NCBI GenBank assembly: GCA_929200335.1
Contig: CAKMZG010000105.1
Span: 1 to 7,692, forward strand
DNA from: an uncultured Alphaproteobacteria bacterium
Lineage (GTDB): Bacteria > Pseudomonadota > Alphaproteobacteria > Rhizobiales > Rhizobiaceae
Direction: 5' to 3'
DNA: 7,692 nucleotides
Part shown: positions 1 to 5,297 of the stretch, piece by piece
How positions within the stretch are numbered: position 1 is the first letter of the stretch
Layout of the letters: each line of letters starts with the position of its first letter
Notes under the pieces: model-generated
Database searches by the model: none
Told to the model about the DNA's origin: nothing
Seen by the model: the letters and a program-made list of their open reading frames with translations, nothing else
Program-made: the position numbers and the translations under genes

Positions 1-846
1 AATATAGACAGCAAGCTGTCTGACGGAGGCTTCGCCTAAGCGATGTCCCCACGCTGGCATGACGCCATGTTTGGGTGCATTTATCTGCGCCACTAATTTG
101 GCGCGATCACCACCATATAATGAAAGCGCATCTGCCAAATTTGGTGCGCCGAACTCGCGTCCACCCTCACCACTTTCGCCATGACAGGAGGCGCAATTGT
201 CGGCAAAGAGTGCTTTGCCTTCCCCTGCTTTCTTTGCATCGTGCTCACGATCAGAGATTTGCAGGACGTATTCAACAACGTTGCGCACCTCGTCCGGCTC
301 CATTAATTCGTCCCTGCCAAATCCAGGCATTTCAGAAATACGTGCATCATCATCCTCATCATTTCGAACGCCGTGCTTGATGGTGGTGTAGATTGCTTCC
401 ACGTCACCGCCCCAAAGCCAATCATCATCATTGAGGTTTGGATAACCAGGGCCGCCCTCTGCACCAGAGCCATGGCACTGGGTGCAATAAACTTTAAACA
501 GTGATGAACCACCAGCCGTCGCAAAGCGGACCAATTCAGGATCAGCTTGAAGTTCTTCTAGGGATTTGGCATTAATGGCATCAATCTTACCTTGCTGCTC
601 TGCCTTTACGGCTGCCATCTCACGTTTAAGCGCTGTACGGTTTGTTTCACCAGAAATGCCAGGTGTTGAGGCATTAATTAGCGGTATTGAAGGATAATAA
701 ATCAGATAGCCAATGGCAAAGATAATTGTGGCATAGAATGAATAAAGCCACCAACGCGGCATGGGGTTATCCAACTCTTTAATGCCATCCCACTCATGGC
801 CTGTTGTTTTAATGCCTGAGGTTTCATCAATTTCATTTTTTGACAT
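1..846 (-). CDS. ccoP: cbb3-type cytochrome c oxidase subunit III, dihaem cytochrome c (CcoP), 3' end cut by window
   Basis: This is the membrane-anchored dihaem cytochrome c that passes electrons from the bc1 complex or soluble cytochrome c to CcoO and the CcoN active site, on the periplasmic side. I translated it by hand from the ATG at 846; 282 residues are visible and the frame is open to base 1, so only the last few residues are missing. A short N-terminal part is followed by one membrane helix (about residues 32-53, beginning RWWLYSFYATIIF). Haem 1 is bound at CTQCH (C121, C124, H125) with M173 in SEMPGFG as likely sixth ligand. Haem 2 is at CASCH (C218, C221, H222) with M263 in VMPAWG. 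The segment NLNDDDWLWGG between them is typical of CcoP. The ATG directly follows the ccoQ stop, and its AGAGGA ribosome site lies inside the last ccoQ codons, so translation is probably coupled. Confidence 0.96.
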   Translation of the reverse strand, partial: MSKNEIDETSGIKTTGHEWDGIKELDNPMPRWWLYSFYATIIFAIGYLIYYPSIPLINASTPGISGETNRTALKREMAAVKAEQQGKIDAINAKSLEELQADPELVRFATAGGSSLFKVYCTQCHGSGAEGGPGYPNLNDDDWLWGGDVEAIYTTIKHGVRNDEDDDARISEMPGFGRDELMEPDEVRNVVEYVLQISDREHDAKKAGEGKALFADNCASCHGESGEGGREFGAPNLADALSLYGGDRAKLVAQINAPKHGVMPAWGHRLGEASVRQLAVYI

Positions 847-999
847 TTAATTATCCTCTTTAAATGGAATTTGGGCGCTATCATCGGCGGTTTTTTTAGA
901 CCCCGGACGAAAAGTAAATATTATCGCGCCAACAAATAAGGCAAATAGATAAACCAATCCCCAACTGTCAGAAAATTCGCGGAATACATTATAATCCAT
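847..999 (-). CDS. ccoQ: cbb3-type oxidase small subunit (CcoQ/FixQ)
   Basis: A 50-residue membrane protein beginning MDYNVFREFSDSWGLVYLF, with one hydrophobic helix at about residues 13-31 and a charged tail ending FKEDN. Length, single helix, the RPG turn after the helix and position between ccoO and ccoP all fit CcoQ, a non-catalytic subunit that stabilises the association of CcoP with the CcoNO core in species where it has been studied. It lies 10 bases after the ccoO stop; AGGAGA overlaps that stop codon and gives a good ribosome site for the ATG at 999. Its TAA is immediately followed by the ccoP ATG. Identity comes from context plus shape more than from strong sequence motifs, since the family is poorly conserved. 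Confidence 0.93.
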   Translation of the reverse strand: MDYNVFREFSDSWGLVYLFALFVGAIIFTFRPGSKKTADDSAQIPFKEDN

Positions 1000-1009
1000 G
1001 GTTTCTCTC

Positions 1010-1741
1010 CTAGCGTAGGTTTTCGTTTTGCTGATAGGCTTTTAGATCAACCAATGTGCCTAGCATTTGCAAATAGGCAACTAGGGCATCCATCTCGGTT
1101 AGAGCTTGGGGATTGCCATCAAAATCTCGGATTGAGATTTTTTGATAACGCTCTTCAAGCCCATCGGTATCAGCATCAGGATTTGCTTGAGCTTTTAAAT
1201 CTGCAATAGCATTTTCAATCATTTCGGGGGTATAAGGAACGCCCACAGCATCATTGGCTTTTAGATGTTCTTCAATATTATGAATTTCCAACTCATTCTT
1301 TGCCAAAAATCCATAAGACGGCATAATGCTCTCGCTTACGACATCTTTTGGATTGATTAAATGCTGTACGTGCCATTCATCACTATAGCGACCGCCAACA
1401 CGGGCAAGATCAGGCCCAGTACGTTTTGAACCCCATTGAAATGGATGGTCATACATGCTTTCAGCCGCTAGTGAATAGTGGCCGTAGCGCTCTACTTCAT
1501 CACGGAAAGGACGGATCATTTGCGAGTGGCAAACATGACAGCCCTCACGAACATAAATATTACGTCCAGCAAGTTCGAGCGGTGTATATGGGCGCATACC
1601 CTCCACTTTCTCGATGGTGTTTTTCACATAAAACAAAGGTGCAATTTCAATAATGCCCCCGATTAATACTGCGATCAGTGAGAAGACTAATAAAAGCGAT
1701 ACATTACGCTCAAGTTTTCCATGTTTTTCTAAAAATGACAT
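1010..1741 (-). CDS. ccoO: cbb3-type cytochrome c oxidase subunit II, monohaem cytochrome c (CcoO/FixO)
   Basis: A 243-residue membrane-anchored cytochrome c, the usual CcoO length, which takes electrons from CcoP and gives them to the haem b of CcoN. An N-terminal cytoplasmic stretch (MSFLEKHGKLERN) leads into one membrane helix at about residues 14-35, followed by the periplasmic domain. The haem c site is CHVCH (C68, C71, H72) inside the family signature VREGCHVCHSQMIRPFRDE, and M140 in SIMPSYG is the expected axial ligand. The segments ERYGHYSLAAE and RTGPDLARVGGRYSDEWH are also characteristic. The ATG at 1741 is 15 bases past the ccoN stop, with AAAGG about 9 bases upstream. No missing residues or frame breaks were seen. 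Confidence 0.98.
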   Translation of the reverse strand: MSFLEKHGKLERNVSLLLVFSLIAVLIGGIIEIAPLFYVKNTIEKVEGMRPYTPLELAGRNIYVREGCHVCHSQMIRPFRDEVERYGHYSLAAESMYDHPFQWGSKRTGPDLARVGGRYSDEWHVQHLINPKDVVSESIMPSYGFLAKNELEIHNIEEHLKANDAVGVPYTPEMIENAIADLKAQANPDADTDGLEERYQKISIRDFDGNPQALTEMDALVAYLQMLGTLVDLKAYQQNENLR

Positions 1742-1756
1742 GTTCTTAAACCTTTC

Positions 1757-3358
1757 TTACTCAGCTGGTACAGCATTAGCGGTTGAAGGGGTGGCATCAC
1801 GCACATCACCACGGATGGTGCGCCACACATTATAGGCCATCAATAATGCGCCAGCCAGATATAGACCGCCGCCTAATGTACGCATGACATATTCAGGATG
1901 TAGAGCAGATACCGTATCGATGAAGGAATTAACAAGGAAACCTTGATCATCATATTCACGCCACATTAAACCTTGCACAATGCCTGCAACCCACATTACA
2001 GCGGCATAAATTACGATACCTAGGGTTGCCAGCCACAAGTGCCAGTTGATCATGCGGGTAGAATACATTCCAGCGCGTCCCCAAAGTTTTGGAACAAGAT
2101 AATAGATTGCTGCAAATGTGATCATGCCATTCCATCCCAATGCGCCTGAATGCACATGACCAATGGTCCAGTCTGTGTAATGAGACAAAGAGTTGACAGA
2201 TTTGATGGACATCATAGGTCCTTCAAAAGTAGACATGCCATAGAAAGCAAGAGATAAAACCATCATCCGCAAGATCGGATCCGTACGTAATTTATCCCAA
2301 GCACCTGAAAGGGTCATCAAACCATTGATCATACCACCCCAAGAAGGCATCCATAGCATGATGGAAAATACCATGCCTAGATTTTGTGCCCAATCTGGCA
2401 GCGCAGTATATTGTAAATGGTGAGGCCCTGCCCAAATATATAGGAAAATTAAAGCCCAAAAGTGGATGATTGATAAGCGGTATGAAAATACAGGACGACC
2501 CGCTTGTTTTGGCACAAAATAATACATCATGCCCAAGAATCCAGCGGTTAAGAAAAAGCCAACCGCGTTATGGGCATACCACCATTGGGTTAAAGCATCC
2601 TGTACACCAGAAAATAGCGTATAACTTTTGGAGCCTAAGAAAGATACAGGAACGGCTGCATTGTTAACCAAATGCAACATGGCAACAGTAATAATGAAGG
2701 ATAATAAGAACCAATTAGCCACATAAATATGTGGCTCTTTGCGTTTAACAATCGTGCCAAGAAAAACAACTAAATAAGATACCCAAACAATGGTAAGCCA
2801 AATATCAACATACCATTCTGGTTCTGCATATTCTTTTGATTGAGTAGATCCTAGAAGGTACCCAGTAGCTGCCATGACGATGAAAAGTTGATAGCCCCAA
2901 AATACGAACCACGCTAATTTTCCGCCAAATAAACGGGCTTGGCAAGTGCGCTGCACAATATAAAAGCTGGTGCAGATGAGGGCATTGCCACAAAAAGCAA
3001 AAATCACAGCGGATGTATGCAATGGTCGCATGCGGCCAAAGTTAAACCATGGTTCAATGTTTAATTCTGGCCATGCTAATTGTGCTGCAATAACAACACC
3101 AACCAAAAAGCCAATTATGCCCCAAAAAACAGTGGCAATAACACCAAAACGAATGACATCATCGTCATAACCGCTGGTATTAATTGGATCTGCTGGCACA
3201 AAGCTCACTCTGCGCATCATCACAATTGTGGAGGCTAGCAGGACAAAAAATAACACCCATGCATGAGCTTGAAAAAGGGCATCTTTGCCAAAGGCGGCGC
3301 CTAAGAGCGCAAGGAAAGTACCAACGCCTAACAGAATTACCTCTGTCATATTTTTCAT
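1757..3358 (-). CDS. ccoN: cbb3-type cytochrome c oxidase subunit I, catalytic (CcoN/FixN)
   Basis: The catalytic haem-copper subunit of the C-family oxidase: it reduces O2 to water at a haem b3-CuB centre with very high oxygen affinity and pumps protons in the inner membrane. From the ATG at 3358 it has 533 residues, mostly membrane helices. Expected ligands are all present: H114 and H403 (haem b), H401 (haem b3), H263, H313 and H314 (CuB), and Y307, which sits 44 residues after H263 exactly as the cross-linked His-Tyr pair of Pseudomonas stutzeri CcoN. The conserved glutamate is E379 in FEGPMM. An in-frame ATG at 3370 would add METD, but GGAG lies six bases before the 3358 ATG and nothing comparable precedes 3370, so 3358 is preferred. 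First gene of the operon, preceded by two FNR-type boxes. Confidence 0.97.
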   Translation of the reverse strand: MKNMTEVILLGVGTFLALLGAAFGKDALFQAHAWVLFFVLLASTIVMMRRVSFVPADPINTSGYDDDVIRFGVIATVFWGIIGFLVGVVIAAQLAWPELNIEPWFNFGRMRPLHTSAVIFAFCGNALICTSFYIVQRTCQARLFGGKLAWFVFWGYQLFIVMAATGYLLGSTQSKEYAEPEWYVDIWLTIVWVSYLVVFLGTIVKRKEPHIYVANWFLLSFIITVAMLHLVNNAAVPVSFLGSKSYTLFSGVQDALTQWWYAHNAVGFFLTAGFLGMMYYFVPKQAGRPVFSYRLSIIHFWALIFLYIWAGPHHLQYTALPDWAQNLGMVFSIMLWMPSWGGMINGLMTLSGAWDKLRTDPILRMMVLSLAFYGMSTFEGPMMSIKSVNSLSHYTDWTIGHVHSGALGWNGMITFAAIYYLVPKLWGRAGMYSTRMINWHLWLATLGIVIYAAVMWVAGIVQGLMWREYDDQGFLVNSFIDTVSALHPEYVMRTLGGGLYLAGALLMAYNVWRTIRGDVRDATPSTANAVPAE

Positions 3359-3368
3359 ATCGGTCTCC
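3356..3368 (-). promoter_or_regulatory. ribosome binding site that decides the ccoN start
   Basis: On the minus strand GGAG (3368-3365) is followed by ACCGAT and then the ATG at 3358, an ideal spacing. The upstream in-frame ATG at 3370 overlaps this GGAG and is itself preceded only by an A/T-rich run with no purine-rich site. Confidence 0.7.
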
Positions 3369-3393
3369 ATTTTTAATCAAAAAATTATGTATG

Positions 3394-3404
3394 ATTTTGT
3401 TATA
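3394..3404 (-). promoter_or_regulatory. candidate -10 elements of the proximal ccoN promoter
   Basis: Two overlapping options are seen on the minus strand. CAAAAT (3399-3394, 4 of 6 to TATAAT) is exactly where the -10 should be if the proximal FNR box is centred at -41.5. TATAAC (3404-3399, 5 of 6) is the better hexamer but would put the box near -36.5. The sequence does not decide between them. Confidence 0.4.
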
Positions 3405-3421
3405 CTAAGTTGCGAAAAGGT

Positions 3422-3435
3422 TTGAATAATATCAA
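3422..3435 (-). promoter_or_regulatory. proximal FNR/FixK-type box of ccoN
   Basis: TTGAATAATATCAA keeps both TTGA and TCAA half sites with six bases between and differs from the FNR consensus TTGAT-N4-ATCAA at one position. Adding one base each side (TTTGA...TCAAA) keeps the symmetry. Its centre is about 70 bases from the ccoN ATG. If it acts from -41.5, transcription would start near 3387 and give a leader of roughly 28 bases that still includes the GGAG site. Not proven to be bound. Confidence 0.65.
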
Positions 3436-3503
3436 AGCTCTCATAGAGCGCACATGAATTTAAACGAATATATGAGCCTGAAATTCCATACATCACATGG
3501 CTC

Positions 3504-3509
3504 GTTATC
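3504..3509 (-). promoter_or_regulatory. candidate -10 of the distal ccoN promoter
   Basis: GATAAC on the minus strand matches TATAAT at four of six positions and lies at about -13 to -8 if the distal FNR box is centred at -41.5. Support is the spacing only. Confidence 0.35.
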
Positions 3510-3530
3510 AAAACAGGTTACTAAAATGCA

Positions 3531-3544
3531 TTGATCTATGTCAA
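3531..3544 (-). promoter_or_regulatory. distal FNR/FixK-type box upstream of ccoN
   Basis: TTGATCTATGTCAA on the plus strand (TTGACATAGATCAA on the minus strand) matches TTGAT-N4-ATCAA at all but one position and is the typical shape of sites used by alphaproteobacterial FnrN, FnrL and FixK proteins. The neighbouring regulator carries the E-x2-S-R recognition helix that reads this half site. A GATAAC hexamer at 3509-3504 is placed close to where a class II -10 would be, giving a start near 3496 and a long leader of about 140 bases to ccoN. Confidence 0.75.
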
Positions 3545-3579
3545 ATACAGCATTTATGTCGCAGTCATTCTACAATTGA

Positions 3580-3599
3580 AATCCTCATAGGTAAGGATT
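3580..3599. repeat. inverted repeat AATCCT/AGGATT, possible weak fnr terminator
   Basis: AATCCT and AGGATT are separated by eight bases, a six-pair stem. It is about 60-80 bases past the fnr stop. On the minus strand it is followed by only a short T stretch (TTTC), so it is a poor intrinsic terminator; it could equally be a protein site or chance in A/T-rich DNA. Confidence 0.3.
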
Positions 3600-3631
3600 G
3601 TTATTAAATGCGCTGTAAGCAATTACTTTTA

Positions 3632-3645
3632 AAGTGAATTCACTT
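3632..3645. repeat. perfect 14-base palindrome AAGTGAATTCACTT
   Basis: A perfect palindrome without spacer, 15 bases past the fnr stop. With no loop it is unlikely to form an RNA hairpin, and no U-run follows, so a dimeric protein site is more plausible than a terminator. No known factor is recognised from it. Confidence 0.45.
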
Positions 3646-3659
3646 AAACGCTACCCGCG

Positions 3660-4400
3660 CTAGGTAAAGTCATTGGCTGAGGCAATTGCCTTTAAAGTGT
3701 TAAAACTAGGAACCAATATTGTTTTACGGTCGATCAGTTCAATGATACCTTTTTTGCGTAGATTGGTTAATTGGCGGCTAACGGTTTCAATGGTTAGACC
3801 GAGAAAATCTGCAATATCTGCCCGTTTTAATGGCAGGGTTATTTGTATTTTGGCATCAGCAATTTGTTCTTCTGGATTATGATTAATGGCAATTAGCAAT
3901 AGAAAACTCGCTAATTTTTCTTGGGCGGTCTTTTTTGCAAGTGTCAACATCCACTCACGTGCCTCATCAAGTTCTTTAAGTGTTTGTTGGTGTAAACGGC
4001 GCTCCATCTCTGGACTGTTGGAAATAATATTTTCAATAATTTGCTTAGGAAATGTGCAAAGACGAACCTCAGTGCAGGCCTCCACCATTGTATTACTGTC
4101 TCTTTCAGAGAACGGTCTACCTAGGAAGTCTGGCGCAAATTGTAAGCCAACAATTTGGTAACGGCCATCACTCATTAATTTGCTGAGTTTTACAACGCCG
4201 CTTAATATATTTGCATATTGGCCTTCATTATTTTCAATGGCTTTAAGTGCGGCTTTTTCGTGAACGACGGTTTTGCTTGCGTGCTTTGCAAGAAATAAAA
4301 GCTGTTCTTCTGATAATGTGCTGCAGATGCCTTTATGGCGTGCTTCACATGAAAGACACAGAATGGGGGTTTCTGAATTATGAATGTCTTTGCGAGTCAA
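3660..4400 (-). CDS. fnr: Crp/Fnr-family oxygen-sensing regulator, FnrN/FnrL type
   Basis: A 246-residue cytoplasmic regulator with an N-terminal cysteine cluster, a cyclic-nucleotide-binding-type sensor fold (about 30-125), a dimer helix (about 130-165) and a winged helix-turn-helix (about 185-235). C15, C18 and C26 form C-X2-C-X7-C inside CLSCEARHKGIC, the FnrN/FnrL pattern; C115 in RLCTFPK aligns with the fourth cluster ligand (C122 in E. coli Fnr). This predicts an oxygen-labile [4Fe-4S] cluster, so it is not the cysteine-free FixK type. C109 is an additional cysteine. The recognition helix has ETVSR (E205, S208, R209), the residues that read TTGA half sites. The only usable start is TTG at 4400: an in-frame stop lies at 4418-4416 and the next ATG is at codon 76. 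AAGG sits nine bases upstream. It precedes ccoN, its probable target. Confidence 0.95.
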   Translation of the reverse strand: MTRKDIHNSETPILCLSCEARHKGICSTLSEEQLLFLAKHASKTVVHEKAALKAIENNEGQYANILSGVVKLSKLMSDGRYQIVGLQFAPDFLGRPFSERDSNTMVEACTEVRLCTFPKQIIENIISNSPEMERRLHQQTLKELDEAREWMLTLAKKTAQEKLASFLLLIAINHNPEEQIADAKIQITLPLKRADIADFLGLTIETVSRQLTNLRKKGIIELIDRKTILVPSFNTLKAIASANDFT

Positions 4401-4409
4401 GTTTTTATA

Positions 4410-4413
4410 CCTT
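4410..4413 (-). promoter_or_regulatory. ribosome binding site for the TTG start of fnr
   Basis: AAGG on the minus strand is nine bases before the TTG at 4400. Together with the in-frame stop just upstream it fixes this rare start codon. Confidence 0.55.
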
Positions 4414-4426
4414 AGTTATTTTTCAT

Positions 4427-4456
4427 ATCATAGTCATTTATACTGTAGTTTGGCAA
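4427..4456 (-). promoter_or_regulatory. candidate sigma-70 promoter of fnr
   Basis: On the minus strand TTGCCA (4456-4451, 5 of 6 to TTGACA) is followed after 18 bases by TATGAT (4432-4427, 5 of 6 to TATAAT). Transcription would start near 4420, giving a leader of about 20 bases carrying the AAGG site. The -35 is one arm of the dyad at 4451-4468. Confidence 0.5.
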
Positions 4457-4468
4457 GGCATTTTGCCA
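4451..4468. repeat. operator-like dyad TGGCAA-N6-TTGCCA over the fnr -35
   Basis: Perfect six-base arms separated by six bases, in the space between divergent fnr and the response regulator gene. The geometry (six-base centre, symmetrical arms) is like that of dimeric Crp/Fnr-type sites, but the half site is TTGCCA rather than TTGA. Because one arm is the predicted fnr -35, binding here would be expected to block fnr transcription. The binding factor is unknown. Confidence 0.5.
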
Positions 4469-4503
4469 GATTGAGTGCTAAGTCGTTATTCTGCTAAAGA
4501 AAT

Positions 4504-4545
4504 GATAATAGGGCATTGAAACTCAAGCTAATTTGGCGTTATATA
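4504..4545 (+). promoter_or_regulatory. candidate promoter elements of the response regulator gene
   Basis: Two alternatives are seen. GATAAT at 4504-4509 is 5 of 6 to the -10 consensus but lacks a good -35; it would give a leader of about 35 bases. TTGAAA (4516-4521), 18 bases, TATATA (4540-4545) would start transcription almost on the ATG at 4550, giving a leaderless message, which would fit the absence of a ribosome site. Confidence 0.3.
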
Positions 4546-4549
4546 TGGT

Positions 4550-5233
4550 ATGGGAAATTTTTTAATCATTGATGATCACCCTTTATTTAGGGATGCATTG
4601 CGAGCTGCAATCTTAACGAATTCTCCAAATGCGAGGGTGGTCGATGCCGCAAATGTTGTGGAAGCAGAGCAAATCCTATCTGAAGGTTCAGATTTTGATC
4701 TTGCGCTTTTGGATTTAAATATTCCAGGCGTTAAGGGGTTTGCTGGGCTATTGAGTTTAGGCACTAATTATCCGAAATTGCCTATTGTGGTGGTATCTGG
4801 CCATGAAGAAAGCAAAGTTATAGATGAGGCCATTGCCTATGGGGCTATTGGTTATATTCCTAAATCGGTAAAAAGCGATGAGTTGATGAATGCCATTCGT
4901 TTGGTGATGGCGGGCGAAATTTACCTACCAGAAAATTATAAGGCTAATGTGGGCAATGAGGTGGATGAGGATCGTAAGCGTACCATTGAGAAATTATCCT
5001 CCCTCACACCGCAACAATTGCGCGTATTAAACATGTTGCGCGATGGTTTGTTGAACAAGCAAATTGCATATGAATTGGGGGTGGGTGAGCGTACGGTAAA
5101 GGCTCATGTATCTGAAATTCTTCATAAGCTTGAGGTATTAAGCCGCACTCAAGCGGTTATTGAGGCATCAAAATTAGATGCTGATGCTATGCGTGAGTTA
5201 GAGATGAAAACCTTCCGTGAAGATGATGTATAG
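4550..5233 (+). CDS. NarL/FixJ (LuxR)-family two-component response regulator, orphan
   Basis: A 227-residue cytoplasmic DNA-binding response regulator. The receiver domain (about 1-120) has all expected phosphorylation residues: acidic pair D8-D9, acceptor D55 in LALLDLNIPG, S83 in the switch position and K105 in GYIPKS. The C-terminal LuxR-type helix-turn-helix (about 150-207) contains SLTPQQLRVL, NKQIAYELGVGERTVKAHVSEI and a closing LSRTQAVIEA. It should therefore be controlled by phosphorylation, but no histidine kinase gene is adjacent. The start is placed at the ATG at 4550 because an in-frame stop lies at 4529-4531 and the first beta strand begins at residue 4; no Shine-Dalgarno sequence is visible. 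It is divergent from fnr and convergent with dctM. Its target genes cannot be told from the sequence. Confidence 0.94.
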   Translation: MGNFLIIDDHPLFRDALRAAILTNSPNARVVDAANVVEAEQILSEGSDFDLALLDLNIPGVKGFAGLLSLGTNYPKLPIVVVSGHEESKVIDEAIAYGAIGYIPKSVKSDELMNAIRLVMAGEIYLPENYKANVGNEVDEDRKRTIEKLSSLTPQQLRVLNMLRDGLLNKQIAYELGVGERTVKAHVSEILHKLEVLSRTQAVIEASKLDADAMRELEMKTFREDDV

Positions 5234-5259
5234 GTCTTTATTTTTCTGAATTTCTTTTT

Positions 5260-5292
5260 GAGCGTCTATTTGAGTATTTGGGCAAAACGCTC
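5260..5292. terminator. weak inverted repeat between convergent genes
   Basis: GAGCGT (5260-5265) and ACGCTC (5287-5292) can pair over a 21-base loop between the ends of the response regulator gene and dctM. The plus strand continues TTATCCTATTTTG and the minus strand with an A-run, so neither side has a proper U-tract. It may act as a shared end for both transcripts, but the support is weak. Confidence 0.3.
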
Positions 5293-5297
5293 TTATC

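Larger units (their letters stand above)
3359..3659. other. control region between fnr and ccoN
   Basis: This 301-base A/T-rich stretch contains no open frame that resembles a gene. Going away from ccoN it holds the ccoN ribosome site, a proximal FNR-type box (3422-3435), a distal FNR-type box (3531-3544), an AATCCT/AGGATT inverted repeat (3580-3599) and a 14-base perfect palindrome (3632-3645) just past the fnr stop codon. Both FNR boxes are downstream of fnr, so they are best read as serving ccoNOQP. Confidence 0.7.

Noticed and set aside
340..435. Runs of aspartate codons in ccoP as a possible low-complexity insertion
   Set aside because: The NLNDDDWLWGG and acidic stretch before SEMPGFG are within the normal pattern of CcoP proteins.
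75..884. Several short open frames on both strands across 75-884
   Set aside because: They are shadows of ccoP, whose frame from 846 to the left edge carries two haem c motifs, a membrane anchor and the expected neighbours; the others have no recognisable features.
3359..3370. ccoN starting at the ATG at 3370
   Set aside because: It would add only METD, overlaps the GGAG that serves the ATG at 3358 and has no ribosome site of its own. It cannot be fully excluded.
3437..3449. GCTCTCATAGAGC as a regulatory hairpin in the ccoN leader
   Set aside because: A five-pair stem with a three-base loop is short and nothing around it supports a function.
4516..4526. TTGAAACTCAA as an FNR box ahead of the response regulator gene
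   Set aside because: The TTGA and TCAA half sites are separated by three bases, not six, so it does not fit the dimer spacing of Crp/Fnr proteins.
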